Source of the DNA: JBJXGC01 sp046154545
GTDB taxonomy: Bacteria > Chloroflexota > Dehalococcoidia > Tepidiformales > Tepidiformaceae
Assembly: GCA_046154545.1 (NCBI GenBank)
Contig: JBJXGC010000238.1
Location: forward strand, 1-22,368
DNA length: 22,368 bases
Direction: 5' to 3'
Shown here: piece by piece, positions 15,286 through 22,368 of the stretch
Layout: every line of letters starts with the position of its first letter
Numbering within the stretch: position 1 is the first letter of the stretch
Notes under the pieces: model-generated
What the model saw: only the letters and a program-made list of their open reading frames with translations
Told to the model about the DNA's origin: nothing
Databases searched by the model: none
Made by a program: the position numbers and the translations under genes

Positions 15286-16685
15286 CGCGCCAACGCCGCC
15301 CGCAAGACCTGGCCAGCGATCGGCGAGGCCGTCTCGCCCCCGCGCCCGCCACCCTCGACGACGACTGCCACCGCGACGGTCGGGTTCTCGGCGGGAGCGA
15401 AGGCGATGAACCAGGCGTGGGATACGCCCGCCCGGCCGGTCTCCGCCGTCCCCGTCTTCCCCGCCACCCGGACGCCCGGGATATCGACGCCGGCGGCCTG
15501 ACGGTTCTCGACCACGGCGACCATGAAGTCGCGCAGCGTTGCCGCAACCTCCGGCGAAATCACCCGCCGTGAGCCGGGCGGCTCCAGCTTCCGGACCACC
15601 CGGTCGCCGTCCAGCTCCGCCAGGCCCAGGTGCGGTCCGGCGAGGACGCCGCCGTTGGCGATGACCGCCGCCACGACGGCCATCTGCAGCGGCGTGGCGA
15701 GAAGCTCGCCCTGGCCGAAGGCCGTGCTCGCGAGCAGCGTCTTCGTCCGCTCCGACCCAGCCCCGGTGAGCTCTGCCGCGGCGGTGTCCAGGGTAAACGG
15801 CAAGGCCGAGCCGAATCCGAAGCGGGCCGCCGTATCCTCCAGGCGGCTCCAGCCAACGTTCACCCCTACCTCAGCGAAGATCGCGTTCACCGAGCGCCAG
15901 AACGCCTCCTTGAACGGGTACGTCCCAACGCCCCCGGCCGTGTTCGTGCAGGCGATGGGGAAGCCGTCGATCACGATTTCGCCCGGGCAGGTCACGCGCG
16001 TATCGGCCGAGATCACCCGGTTCTCCAGGGCCGAAGCCGCCGTCACGGTCTTGAACGTCGAACCCGGCGGGTACTTGCCCTGGGTCGCCCGATTGAGCAG
16101 CGGCGATGTCGCGTCGGCCAGGAGCGCCTCGCCGTTCTCGTCGAGCGCTCCCGGGTCGTAGGTCGGGACGCTGACCATCGCGAGCACCTCCCCGGTCCGC
16201 GGGTCAAGCGCGACCACCGCCCCCTGTCGCGCCCCGAGGGCCCGGGCCGCCGCCGCCTGGGTGGCCGGGTCGATGGTCAGGCGCACATCATGGCCCTGCG
16301 CACCGCCCCGCCGAAACTCTTTCTCGAAAGCGCTCAACAGTGAGTCGGGGGCCGTGCCGCTCAAGATGTCGTTGAACGCCAGCTCCGCCCCCTGCGAGCC
16401 GTAGCGCCCGTTGATATAGCCGAGCACATGGGCGACCGAAGCGTCGCTGTACTGGCGGCTGCCGTCCGCACTGGACGAAGCGAGGACGTTCCCCTCCCGG
16501 TCGAGGATCCGCCCACGATCGGGGTTCACGAACTCAGAAAGGAGCCTGGGGTTGCGGTCGTCCCGCTCAAGGTCATCCCGGAACACCTGCCAGTAGGTCA
16601 GCGTGCAAAAGAAGACGAACGCACCGAATAGCGCCACGGAGCCGGTAGCGCCGATGCGGTGGTCGAACCGGCCGGGGGTGAGCAC
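15282..16685 (-). CDS. Class B penicillin-binding protein, PbpA-like transpeptidase
   Basis: A 467-residue peptidoglycan DD-transpeptidase that cross-links the wall. An N-terminal membrane anchor (about 13-30) precedes 'NPDRGRILDREGNVLA', the usual start of the PBP dimer region, and the transpeptidase domain (about 130-460). The active-site motifs are all present: STFK with Ser209 and Lys212, SVN (265-267) and KTGTAE (410-415). It is the natural partner of the FtsW/RodA protein encoded at 12879. The start is GTG at 16685; no good ribosome site precedes it. A -10-like TAAACT (16692-16697, minus) ends six bases before the GTG, which would fit a leaderless mRNA. It leads the operon with the two FHA genes. 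Confidence 0.93.
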   Translation of the reverse strand: MLTPGRFDHRIGATGSVALFGAFVFFCTLTYWQVFRDDLERDDRNPRLLSEFVNPDRGRILDREGNVLASSSADGSRQYSDASVAHVLGYINGRYGSQGAELAFNDILSGTAPDSLLSAFEKEFRRGGAQGHDVRLTIDPATQAAAARALGARQGAVVALDPRTGEVLAMVSVPTYDPGALDENGEALLADATSPLLNRATQGKYPPGSTFKTVTAASALENRVISADTRVTCPGEIVIDGFPIACTNTAGGVGTYPFKEAFWRSVNAIFAEVGVNVGWSRLEDTAARFGFGSALPFTLDTAAAELTGAGSERTKTLLASTAFGQGELLATPLQMAVVAAVIANGGVLAGPHLGLAELDGDRVVRKLEPPGSRRVISPEVAATLRDFMVAVVENRQAAGVDIPGVRVAGKTGTAETGRAGVSHAWFIAFAPAENPTVAVAVVVEGGGRGGETASPIAGQVLRAALAR

Positions 16686-16989
16686 CCAACCAGTTTAAGC
16701 GACCATCCCGTGTGCGCTGGGACAGCCCGGCGGGCACCGACCGCGCGCTGTCCCGGCCTGAACTGGAGCCTTGGGGAGCGGGCCGCTTACGGGAGCTTGC
16801 ACGAGCGCCCCCAGGTGTTTCTTCCGTAAGCGGCCCGAGCGAGGGCGGGGCGGGCGGCCCCGTCCACGAGGTGCAGTATGGAACCGCCAGGCCAGCACGC
16901 CCCACCAGCGGGCAATCCGGCCGTAAAAAGCCCGTAATATCCAAATCCCGTCGTCCAAAAGGCCCGGACGTGGCAGGATCGCACCACAG
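16686..16989. other. 304-base divergent region with a long inverted repeat
   Basis: This region separates the minus-strand PBP operon from the plus-strand oxidoreductase. It contains the PBP -10-like TAAACT, the long inverted repeat at 16779-16837, and a TAATAT (16935-16940) that could be a -10 for the oxidoreductase about 50 bases before its ATG, with no clear -35. CCGTAA occurs at 16824, 16921 and (as CCGTAAT) 16932. I see no credible gene here. Confidence 0.5.
16779..16837. repeat. Perfect 14-bp inverted repeat with extended arms
   Basis: CGGGCCGCTTACGG (16779-16792) is the exact reverse complement of CCGTAAGCGGCCCG (16824-16837). Pairing can extend inward through one G-U and two more pairs, giving a stem of 17 with a loop of about 25 bases. 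No T-tract follows, and both flanking genes point away, so it is not a terminator for them. Confidence 0.8.
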
Positions 16990-18063
16990 ATGCCAACACC
17001 CGTCGTCGGACTCGTCGGCTGCGGCCATATCGGCCGCTTTCACTCCCGGAACATCCGCGGCGTCTTCCGTACCGAGCGCGTCGGCGGCTCCTATGTCGCC
17101 GTCTGCGACCGCGAGGTTCGCCGCGCCGAGGAGTTTGCGGCCATCACCGGCGCCTCAGTCGTGACGGCAGACCCCGCGGCTCTGATGGCCACGCCGGGGC
17201 TCTCGGCAGTCTACGTCTGCGCCGAGACCTCGGAGCACCCGGCAATCGTCGCGGAAGCGGCGCGGCGCGGCCTCGCCGTCTTCTGCGAAAAGCCCCTGGC
17301 CAGGACGCTGACCGAGGTCGAAGCGATGGTCGCGGCCGTCGAATCGGCGGGCGTCGTTAACCAGGTCGGCCTCGTCCTCCGGTACTCGCCCGTCTACACC
17401 GTGCTGAAAGACCTGCTCGCGTCGCCGGGCCTCGGCCCCCTCCTCACCGCCCATATGCGCGACGACCAGTTCTTCCCCGACCACGGCCACTACGGCAGCT
17501 CCTGGCGGGGCGACTTCGAGAAGGTCGGCGGCGGGACCCTGATCGAGCACTCCATCCACGACATCGACCTCTTCCGCTGGCTCTTCGGCGACATCTCCGC
17601 CGTCCGCTGCCACACCCGCGTGACCAGCGGCCACCCCGGAGTCGAGGACATCGCTCTCGCCACCTTCCAGCACGAGGGAGGCCATGCCACCTCGCTCACC
17701 TCGGTCTGGCACCAGGTCGATGGCCGGCCATCGACACGCAGGCTCGAGGTCTTCTCCGAAGGTGGCTGGTTCGCCTCCGACGCCGACTTCATCGGCCCCA
17801 TCCGCTACCAGCTGCGGACCGGCCCCGAGGTCGAGCTCGACGCGGACGACGTCTTCGCGCGCTATACCGCCATCGCCGGGCTCGACGCGGACGAGGCTAA
17901 CCTCGCCCGGCAGGGGATGCTCGAGGACTATGCCTTCCTTCGGGCCGTCGCTGCCGGCACGCCAGCGACGCCTGACTTCCGCACCGCCCTCGAAGCCCAC
18001 CGCATCGTTGACGCCTGTTACCGGAGCGCCGCCGAGGGCCGAGAACTGCCCGTACGCGATTAG
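16990..18063 (+). CDS. Gfo/Idh/MocA-family NAD(P)-dependent oxidoreductase
   Basis: A 357-residue dehydrogenase of the Gfo/Idh/MocA family, which oxidises or reduces sugars, inositols and similar compounds with NAD(P). The Rossmann motif GLVGCGHIG (7-15), the CEKPLA motif (99-104) with the conserved EKP lysine, and HSIHDIDLF (187-195), where His190 and Asp193 fit the catalytic pair, are all present. The C-terminal half forms the usual substrate domain. The start at 16990 gives the Rossmann fold right at the N-terminus; AGGA is present but about 11 bases upstream, so initiation is not strongly marked. It lies 140 bases before ccr on the same strand, but ccr has its own promoter. The substrate cannot be predicted. 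Confidence 0.92.
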   Translation: MPTPVVGLVGCGHIGRFHSRNIRGVFRTERVGGSYVAVCDREVRRAEEFAAITGASVVTADPAALMATPGLSAVYVCAETSEHPAIVAEAARRGLAVFCEKPLARTLTEVEAMVAAVESAGVVNQVGLVLRYSPVYTVLKDLLASPGLGPLLTAHMRDDQFFPDHGHYGSSWRGDFEKVGGGTLIEHSIHDIDLFRWLFGDISAVRCHTRVTSGHPGVEDIALATFQHEGGHATSLTSVWHQVDGRPSTRRLEVFSEGGWFASDADFIGPIRYQLRTGPEVELDADDVFARYTAIAGLDADEANLARQGMLEDYAFLRAVAAGTPATPDFRTALEAHRIVDACYRSAAEGRELPVRD

Positions 18064-18134
18064 GACAGGCCCGCGGCGACACGGGCCACGGTCGGCGTCC
18101 CATAGTCCAGACGTATAACTGAGCCCCCTGGCAG

Positions 18135-18170
18135 TTTACGAGGCCATGTCCCTGCCTTATTATGGCCTGA
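18135..18170 (+). promoter_or_regulatory. ccr promoter with overlapping dyad operator
   Basis: TTTACG (18135-18140) and TATTAT (18158-18163) are spaced by 17 bases; the -10 matches at five of six positions. The predicted start near 18170 leaves a leader of about 34 bases with a GGAGGT ribosome site. A perfect 7-base inverted repeat, AGGCCAT (18141-18147) and ATGGCCT (18162-18168), fills the spacer and overlaps the -10, a classic repressor position. Confidence 0.6.
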
Positions 18171-18203
18171 CCTATACATGAGGCCGATGTGGCGGAGGTC
18201 GTT

Positions 18204-19457
18204 ATGCCAACCGATACGCTCCAGGACGTATACGCACTGGGTGAGATGCCCCCACTCGGCGTCGTCCCACCCCGCATGCACGCCCAGGTCATCCGCCAGT
18301 CGCGCTTCGGGCGGCCGCTCGACGCCTTCCAGCCGGAGGTCATCGCCACGCCCGAGATCGGCCCCGACGAGGCCCTCGTCTACGTCATGGCCGCTGGCGT
18401 CAACTACAACAACATCTGGGCCGGCCTCGGCACCCCGATCGACGTGATTGGCTCCCGGATGAAGGGCGGCGAGGCCGAGGACTTCCATATCGGCGGCTCC
18501 GACGCGTCCGGCATCGTCTGGAAGGTCGGCGCCAACGTCACGAGCCTCCGCGTCGGGGACGAAGTCGTCGTCCACTGCGGCCAGTGGGACATCCACTCGC
18601 CCGATGTCCTCGCCGGCGAAGACCCCATGTTCACCCCGTCCTACCGGATCTGGGGCTACGAGACGAACTGGGGCTCCTTCGCCCAGTTCGCCAAAGTCCA
18701 GGCACACCAGTGCCTCCCCAAGCCGAAGCACCTCACCTGGGAGTCGGCCGCCGCCTACATGCTTGTCGGCGCCACTGCCTACCGCATGCTCCACAACTGG
18801 GCCCCCCACAACGTCCGCGAAAACGATGTCGTGCTCATCTGGGGCGGTGCTGGCGGCCTCGGCTCGATGGCCATCCAGATCGCGAAACTCGCCGGCGCCC
18901 GGCCCATCGCCGTCGTCTCGAACGAGGAGAAGTACGCTTTCTGCCGCAAGCTCGGGGCCGTCGGCTGCATCAATCGTAAGTCCTTCGACCACTGGGGCCG
19001 TCTGCCCGACGCCGACGACGCGGCCGCCATGAAGCCGATCACGGCCGGCGCCCGCGACTTCGGCAAGGCCATCTGGGACATCCTCGGCGAACGCAAGAAC
19101 CCTCGCATCGTCTTCGAACACCCGGGCGAAGACACCATCCCCACCTCGGTGTTCGTCTGCGACAGCGGCGGCATGGTCGTCATCTGCGCCGGCACCACGG
19201 GCTACAACGCCGATGTCGATCTGCGCTACCTCTGGATGCGCCAGAAGCGGCTCCAGGGCTCCCACTTCGCGAACGACGACAACTCCCGCGACTTCAACGA
19301 CCTCGTCGTGGCCGGCAAGATCGACCCCTGCCTCGGCCGCGTCTTCCCCTTCGCGGGCACCGGCGAATGCCACCAGCTCATGTACGAAAACCGCCACCCG
19401 GACGGCAACATGTCGATCCTGGTCGGCGCCACGCGTGAAGGCCTCGGGGCACACTGA
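18204..19457 (+). CDS. ccr: Crotonyl-CoA carboxylase/reductase
   Basis: A zinc-less MDR-family enzyme of 417 residues that uses NADPH and CO2 to turn crotonyl-CoA into ethylmalonyl-CoA. Residues known to form the CO2 pocket in the Kitasatospora enzyme (Asn81, Phe170, Glu171, His365) align with Asn69 in VNYNN, Tyr152-Glu153 in WGYETN, and His354 in GSHFAN, so carboxylation is likely; Tyr replaces Phe at one position. The Rossmann region is WGGAGGLG (213-220). FEHPGEDT, CAGTTGYN and LWMRQKR are family hallmarks. ATG 18204 is preferred because GGAGGT lies 4 bases upstream; GTG 18189 would add five residues. It probably serves the ethylmalonyl-CoA pathway of acetate assimilation or supplies extender units. 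It converges on gpsA. Confidence 0.93.
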   Translation: MPTDTLQDVYALGEMPPLGVVPPRMHAQVIRQSRFGRPLDAFQPEVIATPEIGPDEALVYVMAAGVNYNNIWAGLGTPIDVIGSRMKGGEAEDFHIGGSDASGIVWKVGANVTSLRVGDEVVVHCGQWDIHSPDVLAGEDPMFTPSYRIWGYETNWGSFAQFAKVQAHQCLPKPKHLTWESAAAYMLVGATAYRMLHNWAPHNVRENDVVLIWGGAGGLGSMAIQIAKLAGARPIAVVSNEEKYAFCRKLGAVGCINRKSFDHWGRLPDADDAAAMKPITAGARDFGKAIWDILGERKNPRIVFEHPGEDTIPTSVFVCDSGGMVVICAGTTGYNADVDLRYLWMRQKRLQGSHFANDDNSRDFNDLVVAGKIDPCLGRVFPFAGTGECHQLMYENRHPDGNMSILVGATREGLGAH

Positions 19458-19470
19458 CCCAGACGTCCCC

Positions 19471-20472
19471 TTAAGGGAAGTCGAGTTCCGGCCGCGTCGG
19501 GCGCCCGAGCAGCGACTCCAGCGCGTCCAGGGCCGGAACGCCTTCGTGGAGGATGGCGTAGACCGCCTGGCAGATCGGCATCTCCACGCCAAGGCGGCGC
19601 GCCAGCTCGACTACCGACTCCGCGGTCTGCACCCCCTCTGTCACCGACCGCCGCTCCCCGAGGATCTCTCCGAGCAGCCGTCCCTCGCCGAGGGCCACGC
19701 CGAGCGAGGCGTTCCGGGAACTCGCCGCGTTGCAGGTCAGCACCAGGTCGCCGAGGCCGCTCAGGCCCATCAGTGTGTCGGCCCGCCCGCCCTTCGCCCG
19801 CGCCAGCCGCACCATCTCCGCCAGCCCCCGCGTGATGAAGGTCGCCCGCGCGTTCTCGCCGAGGCGCAGGCCCGTGCCGATGCCGCAGCCGATCGCGATG
19901 ACGTTCTTCACCGCGCCCCCCAGCTCGGCGCCGATGACGTCGTCCGCGGCGTACGCCTTGAAGGTGCGGCTGCTCACCGCCTCGACGAAGTCCGCCGCGA
20001 CGGCCTCGTCCCGGCAGGCGAGGGTCACCCCCGTGGGCAGGCCCCGGGCCACTTCGGGCGCCAGGGTCGGACCGGAAAGGACGGCGATGGCGGCCTCAGG
20101 CGCCACCTCCGCCAGCACTTCGCTCATGGTCAGACAGCTACCCTGCTCGATCCCTTTCGAACAGATGGCGACCGGCATCCCCGGCCTGATCATCGGCGCC
20201 AGCGCCGCCGCCACGGCGCGGAGATGCTGGGCTGGCGGGACGAGAAGGATCGCGTCCGCGCTCCGCACCGCCTCCTCGAGTTCGGTCGTCGCCCAGAGCA
20301 GCGGGTCCAACTGGATGCCGGGGAGGAAGGCCGCGTTCTCATGGTCGCGGTTGATCGACTCGACGACCTCCGCCTCGAGGGCCCAGAGACGGACGTGCCG
20401 CCCGGCCCTCCGCACCACGGCCGCCAGGGCCGTGCCCCAGGCTCCCCCACCGATCACCGCGATGCGTTCCAT
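19471..20472 (-). CDS. gpsA: NAD(P)H-dependent glycerol-3-phosphate dehydrogenase
   Basis: GpsA, 333 residues, reduces dihydroxyacetone phosphate to sn-glycerol-3-phosphate for phospholipid synthesis in the cytoplasm. The N-terminal Rossmann motif is IGGGAWGTAL (7-16). The catalytic lysine is Lys189 in 'GGAVKNVIAI', and GLSGLGDLVLTC (237-248) with SSRN (251-254) contains the conserved Asp242 and substrate-binding Arg and Asn. The length is normal. The ATG at 20472 is supported by the Rossmann fold starting at once and by GGAGG about 9 bases upstream; the frame extends to 20559 but is Arg-rich there. A TATCGT (20505-20510, minus) may be a -10 without a clear -35. It is convergent with ccr, 13 bases apart, and divergent from the transglutaminase gene. 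Confidence 0.96.
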   Translation of the reverse strand: MERIAVIGGGAWGTALAAVVRRAGRHVRLWALEAEVVESINRDHENAAFLPGIQLDPLLWATTELEEAVRSADAILLVPPAQHLRAVAAALAPMIRPGMPVAICSKGIEQGSCLTMSEVLAEVAPEAAIAVLSGPTLAPEVARGLPTGVTLACRDEAVAADFVEAVSSRTFKAYAADDVIGAELGGAVKNVIAIGCGIGTGLRLGENARATFITRGLAEMVRLARAKGGRADTLMGLSGLGDLVLTCNAASSRNASLGVALGEGRLLGEILGERRSVTEGVQTAESVVELARRLGVEMPICQAVYAILHEGVPALDALESLLGRPTRPELDFP

Positions 20473-20549
20473 TGCTAACGGCCTCCACCGGACCCGGCGC
20501 CCGCACGATACCCTAAACCTGCGGCCGACGGCGGCCAACCTGGCCCGGT

Positions 20550-20585
20550 TTGTCGGCACCCGGGCGCGCGGCTACAGTCGAAGGA
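20550..20585 (+). promoter_or_regulatory. Candidate promoter for the transglutaminase transcript
   Basis: TTGTCG (20550-20555) and TACAGT (20573-20578) are spaced by 17 bases, each matching the consensus at four positions. The start would be near 20585, about 26 bases before the ATG of the short ORF at 20611. This supports transcription beginning upstream of that ORF and not within the transglutaminase gene. Confidence 0.45.
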
Positions 20586-20610
20586 CCATCCTGGGCGCGG
20601 GAGTTCCGGC

Positions 20611-20673
20611 ATGTTGGATAGAGGACGGACACTGAACGGCCACGCTGCCGGCCGGCGAGGCGGCCCGGACTGA
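20611..20673 (+). CDS. Short upstream ORF, possible leader peptide
   Basis: A 20-codon frame from ATG 20611 to TGA 20671-20673. GGGAG lies 7 bases before the ATG, and a promoter-like pair lies about 30 bases further up. Its TGA overlaps a CTG at 20670 that is in frame with the transglutaminase protein (CTGA). It could be a leader peptide that couples translation to that CTG, or the true N-terminus of the gene if one base has been gained or lost. The peptide itself, MLDRGRTLNGH onward, resembles nothing I know. Confidence 0.35.
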   Translation: MLDRGRTLNGHAAGRRGGPD

Positions 20674-21596
20674 ACGACCCGCAAGCGACCTCGGCGACCC
20701 TTGCCGCTGGCTCGGCGAGGCCACTGACACGCCTCCGTCACACCACGACCTACCGCTACGACCGGCCCGTCAGGCTCGGCCCACACCTCGTGCGGCTCCG
20801 TCCCGCACCCACCGACACCGAGCGCATCGCCGCCTATACCCTGGGCGTGGCGCCCGAGCCCGGTTCCCTTCGCTGGCAACAGGACCCCCTCGGGAACTGG
20901 GTCGCCCGCCTCCTCTTCGCCGAACCGGTCTCCGAACTGCGCCTCGACGTCGATCTGACGGTCGATATGACCCCTAAGAACCCGTTCGACTTCCTCGTTG
21001 AGCCCTCGGCCGAAACCTGGCCACTCACCTACACCCCGGAAACGCTCATTGAGCTGCGCGGCTGCCTCGAACCGGACCCGGCCGGCCAACGGTTCGCCGC
21101 CTTCGTCTCCTCCCACCGGGCACGGGCGGCCAGCGGCACGCTCGAATCGCTGCTGGCCCTGAACCGCGCCATCTACGAGCGCATACGTTATGTCGTCCGC
21201 GACGTCGGTGAGGTCTGGGCCCCCGAGGAGACGCTCGAACTGGGCAGGGGCTCCTGCCGTGACTCCGCCTGGCTGCTCGTCCAGGCGCTCCGCCACCTCG
21301 GCTGTGGCGCGCGCTTCGTCTCGGGCTACCTGTTGCCGCTCGACCTTCCCGGCGTCTCCGCGACCGAAGGCGCGGGGGCTGGCCTTCACGCCTGGGCGGC
21401 GGTCTACCTCCCCGGCGCCGGCTGGGTCGGCCTCGACCCGACCTCGGGGACGCTCTGCAGCGAGGCTCACCTGCCCCTGGCGGCCACGACGCACTACCTC
21501 AACGCGGCCCCAATCACGGGCACCAGCGAACTCGCGAACGTCGATGTGACCTTCGACTTCCACACGGAACGCCTGCACCCCAGACCAGTGGACTGA
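20670..21596 (+). CDS. Transglutaminase-like cysteine protease family protein, non-canonical start
   Basis: A transglutaminase-like protein with the bacterial N-terminal beta domain and a papain-fold catalytic domain. Counting from CTG 20670 (308 residues), the N-terminal hallmark RLRHTTTYRYDRPV (21-34) is followed by LRPAP (43-47). The catalytic triad is Cys196 in GSCRDSAW, His240 in LHAWAAV and Asp256 in LDPTSG. These proteins are probably proteases or amidases; the true substrate is unknown. No ATG, GTG or TTG is in frame between the stop at 20619 and GTG 20790, which would remove the conserved N-terminal strand. CTG 20670 (GAGG 9 bases upstream) is my best guess and CTG 20724 is the alternative. 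A frameshift or sequence error is also possible. Confidence 0.8.
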   Translation: MNDPQATSATLAAGSARPLTRLRHTTTYRYDRPVRLGPHLVRLRPAPTDTERIAAYTLGVAPEPGSLRWQQDPLGNWVARLLFAEPVSELRLDVDLTVDMTPKNPFDFLVEPSAETWPLTYTPETLIELRGCLEPDPAGQRFAAFVSSHRARAASGTLESLLALNRAIYERIRYVVRDVGEVWAPEETLELGRGSCRDSAWLLVQALRHLGCGARFVSGYLLPLDLPGVSATEGAGAGLHAWAAVYLPGAGWVGLDPTSGTLCSEAHLPLAATTHYLNAAPITGTSELANVDVTFDFHTERLHPRPVD

Positions 21597-21695
21597 GCCG
21601 CGCCGCCCCGCAACGCCCGCGTTCGCGGAGCGGCCCGGCCGACGCTACAGTAGCCCGCGAATCGGCGACGACATCTTCGGAATCGAGGAACCCGG

Positions 21696-22226
21696 GTGCC
21701 CACGTCTGCCACGATCACGATCGAACGCCTCGACGGCCCCGGCGCCCTGGACGCGCTCCCCGCCCTCGCCGACATCCTCTGTGACTGTGTCGACGGCGGC
21801 GCCTCGGTCGGCTTCCTCTCACCCTTGACGACAGCACGCGCCGAAGCGTTCTGGGGTGGCGTAGCCACCGCCGTCGCCCGGGGGGATAAGGCCCTGTTCG
21901 CCGCGCGCGACGGCGCGGTCATCCAGGGCACAGTCCAGCTGGGACTCGCCCTCCCCGAAAACCAGCCCCACCGTGCCGACGTCGCGAAGCTCCTCGTCCA
22001 TCGCCGGGCGCGCAGGCGGGGCATCGCCGAGGCCCTCATGTTCGCCGCCGAACGCGAGGCCGTCGCCGAAGGACGGACCATCCTCACGCTCGACACGGCC
22101 AGCGCCGACGCCGAGCGGCTCTATCAGCGCCTCGGCTGGACCCTCACCGGCATCATCCCCGGCTACGCCCTCAACCCCGACGGCAGCCTCTGCGATACAG
22201 CCGTCTACTGGAAGCACATCCCCTGA
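21696..22226 (+). CDS. GNAT-family N-acetyltransferase
   Basis: A 176-residue acetyltransferase that would use acetyl-CoA to acetylate an amine or protein N-terminus. Motif A is visible as VAKLLVHRRARRRGIAEALM (96-115), where RRRGIA binds the pyrophosphate of CoA, followed by TLDTASADAERLYQRLGW (131-148), the usual motif B region with its conserved tyrosine. The start is GTG 21696 with GAGG about 8 bases upstream. It follows the transglutaminase gene after 99 bases on the same strand; a TACAGT (21646-21651) in this gap could be a -10 without a clear -35. The acceptor is unknown. From its stop to the window end (142 bases) I see no feature. Confidence 0.92.
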   Translation: MPTSATITIERLDGPGALDALPALADILCDCVDGGASVGFLSPLTTARAEAFWGGVATAVARGDKALFAARDGAVIQGTVQLGLALPENQPHRADVAKLLVHRRARRRGIAEALMFAAEREAVAEGRTILTLDTASADAERLYQRLGWTLTGIIPGYALNPDGSLCDTAVYWKHIP

Positions 22227-22368
22227 CCGACGCGCGTTCGTGGTTGCCGGGCACGGATGCGAACCCGCCCAAACCTCCAACCATCTCCTTCCGAAACTCG
22301 GCTGGCCCTCCCCCAGGCCGTGCCCGTTCGACCCTCGATGTGCGGCCCACTCGGTCGTGCCCACGTCG

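Noticed and set aside
19462..19482. Hairpin GAC-TCCC/GGGA-GTC with CCCTTAAGGG core between ccr and gpsA
   Set aside because: The stem is short with a mismatch and lacks a T-tract, so I do not call it a terminator, although its convergent position would suit one.
18060..19592. 510-codon minus-strand open frame over ccr
   Set aside because: The plus strand encodes a clear Ccr. The minus frame is an Asp/Val/Gly/Ala-rich shadow without a ribosome site or motif.
21646..21651. TACAGT as a promoter for the acetyltransferase
   Set aside because: It resembles the -10 at 20573, but no -35 is visible at 16-18 bases, so I mention it only in the gene entry.

Overview
This is a GC-rich window, roughly two thirds G+C by eye, with tightly packed genes and short, often overlapping gene junctions. 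No single gene fixes the taxon. The combination suggests a Chloroflexota bacterium, probably Dehalococcoidia-like: Thr/Pro/Ala-rich extracellular tails, luciferase-family flavin monooxygenases with accessory enzymes, an orphan Flp pilin, a crotonyl-CoA carboxylase/reductase, and an Actinobacteria-like PknB/FHA/PBP/FtsW wall cluster. This placement is inference. I see no insertion sequence, phage gene, CRISPR array or origin.

Layout. 1-2000 (minus): an alpha/beta-hydrolase-fold protein followed by a luciferase-like monooxygenase that runs off the left edge. 2108-2184: tRNA-Glu (minus). 2194-3525: a lipoprotein with an HEXXH zinc-protease motif. 3632-4282: a multi-pass membrane protein. 4608-5588: a secreted CAP-domain protein. 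5592-5768: a 58-residue Flp-type pilin. 5870-6790: a glycerophosphodiester phosphodiesterase. 7133-7346: tRNA-Lys and tRNA-Leu. 7411-9469: peptide ABC transporter ATPases OppD and OppF, closed by a strong hairpin terminator. 9572-11448 (minus): a second luciferase-like monooxygenase coupled to an acetoacetate-decarboxylase-like protein. 11508-16685: a cell-envelope cluster of a Ser/Thr kinase, an FtsW/RodA protein, two FHA proteins and a class B PBP. 16990-18063: a Gfo/Idh/MocA oxidoreductase. 18204-19457: crotonyl-CoA carboxylase/reductase. 19471-20472 (minus): GpsA. 20670-21596: a transglutaminase-like protease. 21696-22226: a GNAT acetyltransferase.

How the genes work together. PBP, FtsW/RodA, kinase and FHA adaptors form the familiar kinase-regulated peptidoglycan synthesis module, but rearranged: the FtsW gene is inverted relative to the others and no PP2C phosphatase is present. 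The two monooxygenases each sit in a tight operon with a partner whose expected catalytic residue appears to be missing: the hydrolase has Gly at the nucleophile position, and the decarboxylase-like protein lacks the Schiff-base lysine motif. Ccr points to the ethylmalonyl-CoA pathway or synthesis of extender units.

The most interesting points are the transglutaminase gene with no ATG, GTG or TTG at its homology-supported start, preceded by a well-formed short ORF ending exactly at a candidate CTG start; dyads placed on several predicted promoters; a long perfect inverted repeat in the PBP/oxidoreductase divergent region; and the probable pseudoenzyme partners of the monooxygenases. I did not find a clearly novel multigene defence or mobile system.
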